DNA of 52,015 nt from Pseudonocardia acidicola (GCF_012911935.1 NZ_JAAXLA010000047.1:1-52015); one strand, 5' to 3'; shown: positions 35,611-44,335, counted from the stretch's first letter. Translations and numbers: made by a program. Notes: generated from the letters alone by a model not told the origin.

Positions 35611-36090
35611 ATGAGCGGCGAGGGACGTCCGGTCGAGGTCGAGGACCTCGACGCCGAGGGGCTGCGGGTCGGGATCGCGGCGGCGAGCTGGCACGCCGAG
35701 ATCGCCGACGCGCTGCTGGAGCGGGCCGTGGAGGTGGCCGAGAAGACCGGCGCGATGGCGACGATCGTCCGCGTGCCGGGCACCGTCGAGCTCCCCGTGG
35801 TGTGCCAGGAACTCGCCCGCTCGCACGACGCCGTGGTCGCCCTCGGCGTCGTCATCCGGGGGGGCACGCCGCACTTCGAGTACGTCTGCGACGCGGTGAC
35901 CGCGGGGCTGACCCGGGTGGCGCTGGACGAACGGGTTCCGGTCGGCAACGGCGTGCTCACCTGCGACACCGTCGAGCAGGCGCGCGACCGGTCGGGCCTG
36001 CCGGGCTCGAAGGAGGACAAGGGCACCGAGGCGTGCCTGGCTGCACTCACCACCGCGCTGGTGCTGCGCGAGCTGCGGGAACTCACGTGA
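35611..36090 (+). CDS. ribH: 6,7-dimethyl-8-ribityllumazine synthase
   Basis: The 159-residue protein has the lumazine synthase core: 'GIAAASWHAEIADALLERA' (about 22-40), 'VPGTVELPVVCQELA' (about 55-69), 'VALGVVIRGGTPHFEYV' with the catalytic His, and 'PVGNGVLTCDT'. It supplies RibE. It is separated from ribBA by 79 bases. GGAGG lies eight bases before the ATG. Confidence 0.97.
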   Translation: MSGEGRPVEVEDLDAEGLRVGIAAASWHAEIADALLERAVEVAEKTGAMATIVRVPGTVELPVVCQELARSHDAVVALGVVIRGGTPHFEYVCDAVTAGLTRVALDERVPVGNGVLTCDTVEQARDRSGLPGSKEDKGTEACLAALTTALVLRELRELT

Positions 36091-36614
36091 TGGCCCGGTC
36101 CGAGCAGGCGCCGGGCGGTGTGACGGTGGGCTCACGGCAGGCGCCGGGCACCGGACCGGGAGGCGTGACGCTGCGTCCCCGGCGGGTGCTGCGGGTGGCC
36201 TGGGTCGGCGCGGTCGCCACCGCGGTGCTGTTCGTCGTGGTCGCGGTGGTGCTGCGCAACAGCACGACCGGGGTGTACTTCCGGTTCGCCGACCAGGTCG
36301 CGATGGTGCTGCTGGGCCTGCTGATCGCCGCCGGGGTGCTGCTGCTGGCCCGGCCGCGGGTGCGCGCCGACGCCGCCGGGATCGAGGTGCGCAACATCCT
36401 CGTGACCCGGTACGTGCCCTGGGAGCTCGTGCGGGGCGTCTCCTTCCCGGACGGCTCCTCGTGGGCGCGGCTGGACCTGCCCGACGACGAGTACCTGTCG
36501 ATCCTCGCCATCCAGGCCGTGGACGGCCGGTATGCGGTGGACGGCATCAGGGCCGTGCGGGCGCTGTACGCCGCCGCCCGGGGCCGCAACCCCGAGCCGC
36601 CGGACCGCGCCTGA
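36090..36614 (+). CDS. PH-domain membrane protein (CFP6/Rv1417-like)
   Basis: The 174-residue protein has two transmembrane helices (about 33-53 and 66-86) followed by a small PH-like domain ('RADAAGIEVRNILVTRYVPW' to the C-terminus). Mycobacteria carry a similar gene right after ribH. Function unknown; it may be a membrane adaptor. I use ATG 36090, which shares one base with the ribH stop; GTG 36087 one codon earlier is also possible. Confidence 0.85.
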   Translation: MARSEQAPGGVTVGSRQAPGTGPGGVTLRPRRVLRVAWVGAVATAVLFVVVAVVLRNSTTGVYFRFADQVAMVLLGLLIAAGVLLLARPRVRADAAGIEVRNILVTRYVPWELVRGVSFPDGSSWARLDLPDDEYLSILAIQAVDGRYAVDGIRAVRALYAAARGRNPEPPDRA

Positions 36615-36616
36615 GG

Positions 36617-37507
36617 ATGGGCGACTACGAGCAGATCCGCTACGAGGTCGCGGACCACGTCCTCACCCTGACCCTGGACCGGCCCGACCGGCTCAACGCG
36701 TTCACCGGGCAGATGGGCGAGGAGCTGCGCGACGCGTTCGACCGGGCCGACGCCGACGACGACGTGCGCGCCGTCGTGATCACCGGGGCCGGCCGCGGGT
36801 TCTGCGCCGGCGCCGACCTCGGCGGCGGTGGCGCCACGTTCGACTACCGCGCGCGGAACACCGGGAACGCGCACCGGGACGGCGGTGGCCGGCTCACGCT
36901 GCGCATCTTCGAGTCGACGAAACCGGTCATCGGTGCGATCAACGGTCCGGCGGTGGGCGTCGGCGCCACCATGCTGCTGCCGATGGACGTGCGGCTCGCC
37001 TCGGCCGATGCCCGGTTCGGGTTCGTCTTCGCCCGCCGCGGCATCGTCCCGGAGGCGGCATCGAGCTGGTTCCTGCCCCGGGTGGTGGGGATCAGCCGTG
37101 CGATGGAGTGGGTGAGCACCGGCCGGGTGTTCGACGCCGAGGAGGCGCTGCGCGGCGGGCTCGTCCGATCCGTGCACGCCGCTGACGAGCTGCTGCCCGC
37201 CGCGTATGCGCTGGCCGCGGAGATCGTGGAGCACGCTGCCCCGGTCTCGGTGGCGCTGGCCCGGCAGATGATGTGGCGGATGCTCGGTGCCGACCACCCC
37301 GTCGAGGCGCACCGCGTCGACTCCCGGGCGATGGTGGAACGCGGGCGGTCGGCCGACGCCGCCGAGGGCATCGGGGCGTTCCTGGAGAAGCGCCCTGCGG
37401 TCTTCCCGGACCGGGTCTCGGCCGACATGCCGGCGTTCTACCCGTGGTGGCCGGACCGGCCGTTCGTTCCGCTGCCCGGCGCGGACCCGGGCACCCCCGG
37501 GGGATGA
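36617..37507 (+). CDS. Enoyl-CoA hydratase/isomerase family protein
   Basis: The 296-residue crotonase-fold protein has the oxyanion-hole segments 'GAGRGFCAGADL' (about 57-68) and 'GPAVGVGATMLLPMDVRLAS' (about 113-132). 'RRGIVPEAASSWFLPR' carries the glutamate at one catalytic position; the other appears replaced in 'AVGVGATMLL'. The Trp/Pro-rich C-terminal tail 'PAFYPWWPDRPF' is common in actinobacterial members. The acyl-CoA substrate is unknown. It starts two bases after the PH gene, so it is probably the end of the rib operon. Confidence 0.9.
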   Translation: MGDYEQIRYEVADHVLTLTLDRPDRLNAFTGQMGEELRDAFDRADADDDVRAVVITGAGRGFCAGADLGGGGATFDYRARNTGNAHRDGGGRLTLRIFESTKPVIGAINGPAVGVGATMLLPMDVRLASADARFGFVFARRGIVPEAASSWFLPRVVGISRAMEWVSTGRVFDAEEALRGGLVRSVHAADELLPAAYALAAEIVEHAAPVSVALARQMMWRMLGADHPVEAHRVDSRAMVERGRSADAAEGIGAFLEKRPAVFPDRVSADMPAFYPWWPDRPFVPLPGADPGTPGG

Positions 37508-37512
37508 CCACA

Positions 37513-37528
37513 GCCCGGGACACCGGGC
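37513..37528 (+). terminator. Small hairpin after the rib operon
   Basis: GCCCGG and CCGGGC pair over 6 bp around GACA, five bases after the stop. A modest stem, but in the right place. Confidence 0.45.
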
Positions 37529-37612
37529 ACGCCGTGCGCTCGTCGCGCCTTCGGCGCCACTGGGCGCTACACGCGGCGTCAGGCCGACGACGCTGCGTTG
37601 TGCTGCGCAATC

Positions 37613-37641
37613 ATGACCGTCAGTAGCGAGCTCGGTACGCT
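37613..37641 (+). promoter_or_regulatory. Promoter of the HAD hydrolase gene
   Basis: ATGACC (37613-37618), a 17-base spacer and TACGCT (37636-37641). This predicts a leader of about 50 bases and a ribosome binding site GAGGTGAGA at 37682-37690. Confidence 0.55.
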
Positions 37642-37696
37642 GCTGGTCGGCGCAGAACCAGCGGAGCCGGGTCCGAGCTGTGAGGTGAGATCGCCG

Positions 37697-38410
37697 ATGG
37701 CCGCGGCCGTCACTCCCGTGCCGGATTCCGGGCGCGCGCCCGACCGCCGTCCGCGCGTCGTCCTGCTGGACGTGTTCGACACGATGGTCCGGCTCGACGC
37801 GCTGCGGACGCGCTTCGTCGACGTCGGGCGACCCGAGCACGAGTGCGATCTGTTCATCGCCCGCACGCTGCGTGACGGGATCGCGATGGCGGTGGCCGGG
37901 CCGCCCCAGCCGTTCGTGCCGCAGGTGCTCGAGACCCTGCGCTCGACCACCGGGCACAAGCTCTCCGAGGAGGCGCTGAACCACGTCCTCGACGGCTTCC
38001 GCAGCCTGCCGCCGTACCCGGACGCCGAGCTCGCGCTGATCACCCTGGCCAAGGCGAAGATCCCGGCCTACGCGTTCACCTACGGCGGCGCCCGGGGCGC
38101 GGCCGACGCGCTCGACCGCGCCGGGCTGCGCACCTATCTGCGCGGCACGCTGTCCAGCGACGAGCTCGGCGCGTTCAAGCCCGCCGGCGACGCCTATCGG
38201 CTGGCCTGCGCGGAGGTGCACGCCGAGCCGGACCGGGTCGCGATGGTCACCGCGCACAGCTGGGACGTCCACGGTGCGATGCGGGCCGGCCTGGTCGGCG
38301 GCCTGGCCACCCGGCTCGAGGGCGGGGTGCCGCGGACCATCGACCGGCCGCACGTGCAGGCGGAACGGGTCGACCAGGTCGTCGACCTGCTGCTCGAGCT
38401 GCCCGCCTGA
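37697..38410 (+). CDS. HAD family hydrolase
   Basis: The 237-residue haloacid-dehalogenase-like protein shows motif I 'VVLLDVFDTMV' (Asp nucleophile and general acid/base), motif II 'FTYGGARG', motif III Lys in 'GAFKPAGDAYRLA', and motif IV 'VTAHSWDVHGA'. The layout resembles type II 2-haloacid dehalogenases and related phosphatases. The substrate is unknown. ATG 37697 is chosen because of the ribosome binding site six bases upstream; an earlier in-frame ATG at 37598 lies before the promoter. Confidence 0.87.
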   Translation: MAAAVTPVPDSGRAPDRRPRVVLLDVFDTMVRLDALRTRFVDVGRPEHECDLFIARTLRDGIAMAVAGPPQPFVPQVLETLRSTTGHKLSEEALNHVLDGFRSLPPYPDAELALITLAKAKIPAYAFTYGGARGAADALDRAGLRTYLRGTLSSDELGAFKPAGDAYRLACAEVHAEPDRVAMVTAHSWDVHGAMRAGLVGGLATRLEGGVPRTIDRPHVQAERVDQVVDLLLELPA

Positions 38411-38442
38411 GACGAGCGGCGGCGCCACCGGCCGGCCCCGGC

Positions 38443-39153
38443 TCACGCCCCCAGCGCGCGGCGCCGGCCCGGCACCGCACCGCGCCCGAGGTCGGCCCGC
38501 CGCCCGGCCGCCGCGCCGTCGGCGAACCCGGACCCGGACAGCGTCGACCGGCGGGCCCGCGTCAGGTCGGGGAACGCCTCCGCGTAGGCCCGGTCCACCC
38601 GGGCCTCCCGATCGACCAGCACCAGCGCCGCCCCGCCGCCGGATCCCGGAACGCGCTCGGCGGCTGCCGCTTCCTCGGCCGCACGCAACCGCTCGTGCAC
38701 CTGGGCGGCGAACCCGTGCAGCCAGGACCGCCGGTACGCGGCCACCGACTCACCGGGCCGTTCCGGGCGCCGACGCACCAGCTGGGTGGTCGCCTGCAGC
38801 AGCAGCGAGGTGTAGAGCAGCTCCACCCGCTCCCGGTCGGAGGCGTAGCCGAACACCGTGACCGCCCGGACCTTGCCGGTGTACGCGCCGTGCATGACCC
38901 ACCGGCAGCGCAGCGCGGTGGCGGTCCAGCCCAGCAGCCGGGCCTTGCCCGCGCTGTACGGGTCCTCCATCGCGATGCGCACCATGCCGATGTCGTCGCG
39001 CCCCGGATCAGCCGCCGCGAGCAGGGCCTCGTCGATGCCGTGCCGGGCCATCAGCTCGACGGCCTTGGCGTTGTAGGTCTCCGCCTCGGCCTCGGTGCCG
39101 GCCCGCTCGGCCTTGGCGAGTAGCTTGCGGATCCGGTCCAGCGTGGTGCTCAT
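38443..39153 (-). CDS. DUF2786 protein, predicted LexA-controlled
   Basis: The 236-residue product opens with the DUF2786 helix pair 'DRIRKLLAKAERAGTEAEAE' (about 5-24) and 'AVELMARHGIDEALL'. A second domain (about 60-190) contains 'LLGWTATALRCRWV' and 'RRSWLHGFAAQVHERL', and the last 40 or so residues are Gly/Arg/Ala-rich. DUF2786 proteins occur in actinobacteria and their phages; the biochemical function is unknown to me. GAGGGG lies five bases before the ATG and a LexA-type palindrome lies 12 bases upstream, implying DNA-damage induction. It is divergent from uvrC. Confidence 0.85.
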   Translation of the reverse strand: MSTTLDRIRKLLAKAERAGTEAEAETYNAKAVELMARHGIDEALLAAADPGRDDIGMVRIAMEDPYSAGKARLLGWTATALRCRWVMHGAYTGKVRAVTVFGYASDRERVELLYTSLLLQATTQLVRRRPERPGESVAAYRRSWLHGFAAQVHERLRAAEEAAAAERVPGSGGGAALVLVDREARVDRAYAEAFPDLTRARRSTLSGSGFADGAAAGRRADLGRGAVPGRRRALGA

Positions 39154-39165
39154 CGCGGCCCCTCT

Positions 39166-39181
39166 TCGAACTGATGTTCGG
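39166..39181 (-). promoter_or_regulatory. LexA/SOS box
   Basis: TCGAACTGATGTTCGG matches the actinobacterial SOS box TCGAAC-N4-GTTCGA in 11 of 12 defined positions. It lies directly before the DUF2786 ribosome binding site and about 130 bases from the uvrC start, so the DUF2786 gene is the more likely target. Confidence 0.75.
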
Positions 39182-39295
39182 ACGACGATGTTCCTACCAG
39201 GTCTCGCCGACAGACGCCGCGCGGCACGCCCACTACACCCGCGCGGACGACGGCCGGAGAGGGACGGGGGACCCACCGTCGTCGGGGGCCGGTTC

Positions 39296-39301
39296 TACCC
39301 T
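39296..39301 (+). promoter_or_regulatory. -10 hexamer of a predicted leaderless promoter (uvrC)
   Basis: TACCCT lies nine bases before ATG 39311. AGGGAG in between is only two bases from the ATG, too close for a normal Shine-Dalgarno. Confidence 0.45.
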
Positions 39302-39310
39302 GAGGGAGCC

Positions 39311-41350
39311 ATGCCAGACCCCTCGACCTACCGCCCGGCCCCGGGATCCATCCCGGAGGCCCCCGGGGTGTACCGGTTCTCCGATCCCAACGGCCGCGTC
39401 ATCTACGTCGGCAAGGCGAAGAGCCTGCGCAGCAGGCTGAACTCCTACTTCGCCGACCTGTCGAGCCTGCACCCGCGGACCCGGCAGATGGTCCTCACCG
39501 CCGCGAAGGTGGAGTGGACCGTGGTCGGCACCGAGGTCGAGGCACTCCAGCTCGAGTACAACTGGATCAAGGAGTTCGACCCCCGGTTCAACGTCCGCTA
39601 CCGCGACGACAAGACCTACCCGGTGCTCGCGGTGACGATGAACGAGGAGTACCCGCGGCTGCACGTCTACCGCGGACCGCGCCGCAAGGGCGTGCGCTAC
39701 TTCGGGCCCTATGCCCACGCCTGGGCGATTCGGGAGACCCTCGACCTGCTGCTGCGGGTGTTCCCGGCGCGCACCTGCTCGGCCGGGGTGTTCCGCCGGC
39801 ACGGCCAGATCGGCCGGCCGTGCCTGCTCGGCTACATCGACAAGTGCTCCGCGCCCTGCGTCGGCACCGTCGACGCCGCGCAGCACCGGGGGATCGTGGA
39901 GGACTTCTGCGACTTCCTCTCCGGGCGCACGGACCGGATGGTCCGCCACCTCGAGCGTCGGATGGAGGAGGCGTCGGAGGCGCTCGAGTTCGAGAAGGCC
40001 GCCCGGCTGCGTGACGACATCGGGGCCCTGCGCCGGGCCATGGAACGCCAGGCCGTGGTGCTGGGCGACGGTACCGACGCCGACGTCGTCGCGTTCGCCG
40101 ACGACGAGCTGGAGGCCGCCGTCCAGGTCTTCCACGTGCGCGGTGGCCGGGTCCGGGGGCAGCGCGGCTGGGTCATCGACAAGGTCGAGCCGACCGACAC
40201 GGCGCAGCTCGTCGAACGGTTCGTCACCCAGTTCTACGGCGAGCAGGCCGCCCTGGCGGAGTCCGCCGACGACGCCTACCAGCCGGTGCCCAGGGAGATC
40301 CTGGTCCCGGAGCTGCCCGCCGAGGCCGATGCCCTCGCCGAGTGGCTGAGCGGGCTGCGCGGCTCGCGGGTGCATCTGCGGGTGCCGCAGCGCGGCGACA
40401 AGCGGGCGCTGGCCGAGACGGTCGCGCGCAACGCCGCGGAGGCGTTCACCCAGCACAAGCTGCGCCGGGCCGGGGACCTGACCGCGCGCTCCGCGGCGCT
40501 GCAGGAGATCCAGGACGCGCTGGGACTGGACTCCGCACCGCTGCGCATCGAGTGCGTCGACGTCAGCCACGTCCAGGGCACCGACGTCGTGGCCTCGCTG
40601 GTGGTGTTCGAGGACGGGCTGGCCCGCAAGTCCGACTACCGCCGCTTCGAGATCCGCGGCGGCGCCGAGGGCGGTGACGTCGCGGCGATCGCCGAGGTCG
40701 TCCGGCGCCGGTTCCGGCGCTACCTCGCGGAGACGTCGGGCGACGAGCCGGACGCGGGCGGTAACGGCTCGGATGATCCAGTCGAACGATCCGGCATCAG
40801 CTCCCCGCCCGCCGCCGACACCGCGGCCCGTCCCGGGATCGACCCGACGACCGGCCGGCCGCGCAGGTTCGCCTACCCGCCGAACCTGCTCGTCGTCGAC
40901 GGCGGGCAGCCCCAGGTGGAGGCCGCGGCCGACGTGCTGGCCGAGCTCGGCATCACCGACGTCGCGGTGTGCGGGCTGGCCAAGCGGCTCGAGGAGATCT
41001 GGCTGCCCGCGGAGCCCGACCCGGTCATCCTGTCGCGCACCAGCGAGGGGCTCTACCTGCTGCAGCGGGTCCGCGACGAGGCGCACCGGTTCGCCATCAC
41101 CTACCACCGCAACCGGCGCTCGGCCCGGATGACCGCCTCCGAGCTCGACGGCGTCCCCGGGCTCGGGCCGTCGCGGCGGCAGGCCCTGCTCAAGCATTTC
41201 GGCTCGGTGCGCAGGCTCAAGGCCGCCGGCGCCGAGGAGATCGCCGCGCTGCCCGGATTCGGGCCGCGGACCGCCGCGGCGGTGGTCGCCGCGCTCAACG
41301 GACCGGTCGCCGAGCCCGCGGCCGGCCAGGCTCGGGGGGAAGACCGGTGA
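39311..41350 (+). CDS. uvrC: Excinuclease ABC subunit C
   Basis: The 679-residue protein makes both incisions in nucleotide excision repair. Domains in order: GIY-YIG nuclease ('PGVYRFSDPNGRVIYVGKAK', 18-37), a Cys-containing region ('RPCLLGYIDKCSAPC'), UVR motif for UvrB binding (about 210-245), RNase H-like nuclease (from about 405, 'IECVDVSHVQGTDVVASLVV') and tandem helix-hairpin-helix (about 615-670). A disordered insert of about 45 residues (475-520) interrupts the RNase H region. It leads the uvrC-rapZ-yvcK-whiA operon. Confidence 0.98.
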   Translation: MPDPSTYRPAPGSIPEAPGVYRFSDPNGRVIYVGKAKSLRSRLNSYFADLSSLHPRTRQMVLTAAKVEWTVVGTEVEALQLEYNWIKEFDPRFNVRYRDDKTYPVLAVTMNEEYPRLHVYRGPRRKGVRYFGPYAHAWAIRETLDLLLRVFPARTCSAGVFRRHGQIGRPCLLGYIDKCSAPCVGTVDAAQHRGIVEDFCDFLSGRTDRMVRHLERRMEEASEALEFEKAARLRDDIGALRRAMERQAVVLGDGTDADVVAFADDELEAAVQVFHVRGGRVRGQRGWVIDKVEPTDTAQLVERFVTQFYGEQAALAESADDAYQPVPREILVPELPAEADALAEWLSGLRGSRVHLRVPQRGDKRALAETVARNAAEAFTQHKLRRAGDLTARSAALQEIQDALGLDSAPLRIECVDVSHVQGTDVVASLVVFEDGLARKSDYRRFEIRGGAEGGDVAAIAEVVRRRFRRYLAETSGDEPDAGGNGSDDPVERSGISSPPAADTAARPGIDPTTGRPRRFAYPPNLLVVDGGQPQVEAAADVLAELGITDVAVCGLAKRLEEIWLPAEPDPVILSRTSEGLYLLQRVRDEAHRFAITYHRNRRSARMTASELDGVPGLGPSRRQALLKHFGSVRRLKAAGAEEIAALPGFGPRTAAAVVAALNGPVAEPAAGQARGEDR

Positions 41351-42243
41351 GTGCATCCGAGGCGAGCGTCCCGTCCGCTCCGGGCATCGAGGTCGCGCTG
41401 GTCAGCGGTCTGTCCGGGGCCGGTCGGAGTACCGCGGCCAAGGTGCTGGAGGACCTGGGCTGGTTCGTGGTCGACAACCTGCCGCCCGAGCTCATCGCCA
41501 CCATGGTCGATCTCGGCGCCCGGGCCTCCGGGGAGATCACCCGCATCGCGGTGGTGATGGACGTGCGCAGCCGCGCGTTCTCCGCCGACCTCGGTGCCGT
41601 GATCAAGGACCTGGACGCCCGCGGCTACAAGCCGCGGCTGCTGTTCCTGGAGGCCACCGACGCGGTGCTGGTGCGCCGCTTCGAGCAGGTCCGGCGCAGC
41701 CACCCGCTGCAGGGTGACGGCCGGCTGGCCGACGGCATCGCGGCCGAACGCGAACTGCTGCGCCCGCTGCGCGAGACCGCCGACCTCGTCGTCGACACCT
41801 CGACGCTGTCGGTTCACCAGCTGCGCGCCCGCATCGAGCGGGTCTTCGACACCGGCGTCGAACAGGTCACCCGGGTGACGATCATGTCCTTCGGCTACAA
41901 GTACGGCCTGCCGATGGACTCCGATCTCGTCGTCGACGTGCGGTTCCTGCCGAACCCGTTCTGGATCCCGGAACTGCGCGAGCACACCGGCCGCGACACC
42001 GAGGTGCGCGACTACGTGCTCAGCCAGGAGGGCGCCGAGGAGTTCATCACCCGCTACCTCGACCTGCTGCGGCTGGTCGGGGCCGGCTACCGGCGCGAGG
42101 GCAAGCGCTACCTGGCCCTGTCGGTCGGCTGCACCGGCGGCAAGCACCGCAGCGTCGCGATCAGCGAGGAGCTGGCGCGGCGGCTGTCGGGTTCCGAGGG
42201 CGTGACGGTCAGCGTCTCGCACCGCGACCTGGGGCGCGAGTGA
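41347..42243 (+). CDS. rapZ: RapZ/YvcJ family nucleotide-binding protein
   Basis: This 298-residue P-loop protein has Walker A 'GLSGAGRST' (21-29), a Walker B-like 'VVDNLPPELI', and the C-terminal domain with 'SFGYKYGLPMDSDLVVDVRF' and 'GCTGGKHRSVAISEELARRL'. In E. coli RapZ binds GlmZ/GlmY RNA; in Gram-positives the role is less clear but the link to YvcK and WhiA is conserved. GTG 41347 overlaps the uvrC stop. Confidence 0.93.
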   Translation: MSASEASVPSAPGIEVALVSGLSGAGRSTAAKVLEDLGWFVVDNLPPELIATMVDLGARASGEITRIAVVMDVRSRAFSADLGAVIKDLDARGYKPRLLFLEATDAVLVRRFEQVRRSHPLQGDGRLADGIAAERELLRPLRETADLVVDTSTLSVHQLRARIERVFDTGVEQVTRVTIMSFGYKYGLPMDSDLVVDVRFLPNPFWIPELREHTGRDTEVRDYVLSQEGAEEFITRYLDLLRLVGAGYRREGKRYLALSVGCTGGKHRSVAISEELARRLSGSEGVTVSVSHRDLGRE

Positions 42244-43295
42244 AGGCCGTGGCGCTGGGCGGCGGGCACGGCCTGCACGCCACGCTCTCCGCACTGCGCG
42301 CGCTCGCCGAGAACCACGCCGCAGGCCCCCCCGCCATCACCGACATCACCGCCGTCGTCACCGTGGCCGACGACGGCGGGTCGTCCGGGCGGCTGCGCCG
42401 GGAGCTGGGGATGCTCCCGCCGGGCGACCTGCGGATGGCGATGGCGGCGCTGGCCGCGGCGCCGCTCGGGGTGGGTGACCCGGCCGGGTCGCTGTGGGTG
42501 CGGCTGGTCCAGCACCGCTTCGGCGGTACCGGCGCGCTCGCCGGGCACGCGGTCGGGAACCTGCTGCTCGCCGGGCTGATGGACGTGCTCGACGACCCGG
42601 TGGCCGCGCTGGACGAGGTCTGCCGGCTGCTGGGGGTGCGTGGCCGGGTGCTGCCGATGAGCCTTGCGCCGCTGGACATCGAGGCCGAGGTCACCGGCCT
42701 GGACGACGACCCGGGCCGGGCGCGCCGGATCCGCGGGCAGGTGGCGGTGGCGTCCACTCCGGGCCGGGTGCGTCGGGTCTGGCTGCGCCCGGAGCGGCCC
42801 CCGGCGTGCGCGCAGGCGGTGGCCGCCGTCCGGGCCGCCGACCTGGTGCTGCTCGGCCCCGGGTCGTGGTTCACCAGCGTGCTGCCGCACCTGCTCGTGC
42901 CGGAGCTGCGCGAGGCGCTGATGGACACCGCGGCGCACCGCGTGGTGGTCCTCAACCTGGCCCCGGAGCCGGGGGAGACCGCCGGGTTCTCCCCCGAACA
43001 ACACCTGGCCGTACTCTCTCAGCACGCTCCCGGTCTGCGCGTCCACGCCGTGCTCGCCGATGTGGCCGCCGTTGCGGTGCCGCATCGGCTGGACCATGTC
43101 GCGCGGGCGATGCTGTTCCCGGACGGGAGGGTGCACCTGGCCCCGGTGGCCGCGGCGGATCCCGCGGTGCCAAGACATGACCCGGCGGCCCTGGCCGACG
43201 CGCTGCGCGCTGTGCTGCCGGCCCCCGCGATCTCGCGGGAGCCGGCAGCGGACGCGGCAGCGCTCGGGCCGGACGTCGTCGAGAGGAGGACATGA
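42240..43295 (+). CDS. yvcK: YvcK/CofD-like protein (gluconeogenesis factor)
   Basis: The 351-residue protein has a CofD-like Rossmann fold: 'ALGGGHGLHATLSALRA' (about 4-20), 'VTVADDGGSSGRLRRELG' (about 40-57) and 'LGPGSWFTSVLPHLLVP' (about 205-221). YvcK proteins bind UDP-sugars and affect cell-wall precursor supply in Firmicutes and mycobacteria. GTG 42240 overlaps the rapZ stop. The C-terminal 50 residues are Ala/Pro-rich. Confidence 0.93.
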   Translation: MKAVALGGGHGLHATLSALRALAENHAAGPPAITDITAVVTVADDGGSSGRLRRELGMLPPGDLRMAMAALAAAPLGVGDPAGSLWVRLVQHRFGGTGALAGHAVGNLLLAGLMDVLDDPVAALDEVCRLLGVRGRVLPMSLAPLDIEAEVTGLDDDPGRARRIRGQVAVASTPGRVRRVWLRPERPPACAQAVAAVRAADLVLLGPGSWFTSVLPHLLVPELREALMDTAAHRVVVLNLAPEPGETAGFSPEQHLAVLSQHAPGLRVHAVLADVAAVAVPHRLDHVARAMLFPDGRVHLAPVAAADPAVPRHDPAALADALRAVLPAPAISREPAADAAALGPDVVERRT

Positions 43296-43336
43296 CGGTG
43301 GCGAACCCGCCCGGGAGGATGCTGCGATGGCGATGA
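43292..43336 (+). CDS. Possible 14-codon leader peptide between yvcK and whiA
   Basis: ATG 43292 overlaps the yvcK stop as ATGA and has GAGGAGGA just upstream. The frame runs 14 codons (ends MLRWR) and stops at TGA 43334-43336, within the first codons of whiA. It could couple yvcK and whiA translation; coding value as a peptide is doubtful. Confidence 0.3.
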   Translation: MTVANPPGRMLRWR

Positions 43337-44310
43337 CGGCGGCGGTCAAGGACGAGCTGAGCCGGCTGACGGTGACCAAGCCGTCGTCGCGCCGTGCCGA
43401 GGTGGCGTCGCTGCTCCGCTTCGCCGGCGGGCTGCACATCGTCGGCGGCCGGGTGGTGATCGAGGCCGAGGTCGACACCGGCTCGGTGGCCCGCCGGCTG
43501 CGCCGCGAGATCCACGAGCTGTACGGGCACACCTGCGAGGCGCACGTGATCAGCGCGGGCGGCCTGCGCCGCGGGGCCCGCTACGTGATCCGGGTGGTCC
43601 GCGACGGCGAGGGGCTCGCCCGCCAGACCGGGCTGCTCGACGCGCGGGGGCGTCCCGTGCGCGGGCTGCCGCCGCCCGTCGTGTCCGGTGACGTGGCCGA
43701 CGCCGAGGCGGCCTGGCGCGGGGCGTTCCTGGCGCACGGTTCGCTGACCGAGCCCGGCCGGTCGTCCGCGCTGGAGGTCACCTGCCCCGGCCCGGAGGCG
43801 GCGCTGGCCCTCGTCGGCGCGGCGCGGCGGCTCGGGGTCACGGCCAAGGCGCGGGAGGTCCGTGGGGCCGACCGGGTCGTCGTCCGCGACGGCGATGCGA
43901 TCAGCGCGCTGCTGACCCGGATGGGGGCGCACTCGTCGGTGCTGGCCTGGGAGGAGCGGCGGATGCGTCGCGAGGTCCGGGCCACGGCCAACCGGCTGGC
44001 GAACTTCGACGACGCGAACCTGCGCCGCTCGGCCCGGGCCGCGGTCGCCGCGGCGGCGCGGGTGCAGCGTGCGCTGGAGATCCTCGGCGACGACGTGCCG
44101 CAGCACCTGCTCGCCGCGGGCAAGCTGCGTGCCGAGCACACCCAGGCCTCGCTGGAGGAACTCGGCCAGCTGGCCGACCCGCCGATGACCAAGGACGCGG
44201 TGGCCGGCCGGATCCGGCGGCTGCTGCACATGGCCGACAAGCGGGCCGCAGACCTGGGCATCCCGGACACCGAGTCGGCGGTCACCCCGGAGATGCTCGA
44301 GGAGACCTGA
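43327..44310 (+). CDS. whiA: WhiA sporulation/cell-division regulator
   Basis: The 327-residue protein has the LAGLIDADG-like N-terminal domain ('ASLLRFAGGLHIVGGRVVIEAE', about 27-48, and 'AWRGAFLAHGSLTEPGRSS', about 128-146) and the C-terminal helix-turn-helix ('ASLEELGQLADPPMTKDAVAGRIRRL', about 278-303). In Streptomyces WhiA works with WhiB to switch to sporulation septation; in other Gram-positives it affects division and segregation. ATG 43327 gives the family N-terminus 'MAMTAAVKDEL', with GGAGG eight bases upstream. Confidence 0.97.
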   Translation: MAMTAAVKDELSRLTVTKPSSRRAEVASLLRFAGGLHIVGGRVVIEAEVDTGSVARRLRREIHELYGHTCEAHVISAGGLRRGARYVIRVVRDGEGLARQTGLLDARGRPVRGLPPPVVSGDVADAEAAWRGAFLAHGSLTEPGRSSALEVTCPGPEAALALVGAARRLGVTAKAREVRGADRVVVRDGDAISALLTRMGAHSSVLAWEERRMRREVRATANRLANFDDANLRRSARAAVAAAARVQRALEILGDDVPQHLLAAGKLRAEHTQASLEELGQLADPPMTKDAVAGRIRRLLHMADKRAADLGIPDTESAVTPEMLEET

Positions 44311-44335
44311 CCGGTCCGGATGCCGGTCCCTACCC

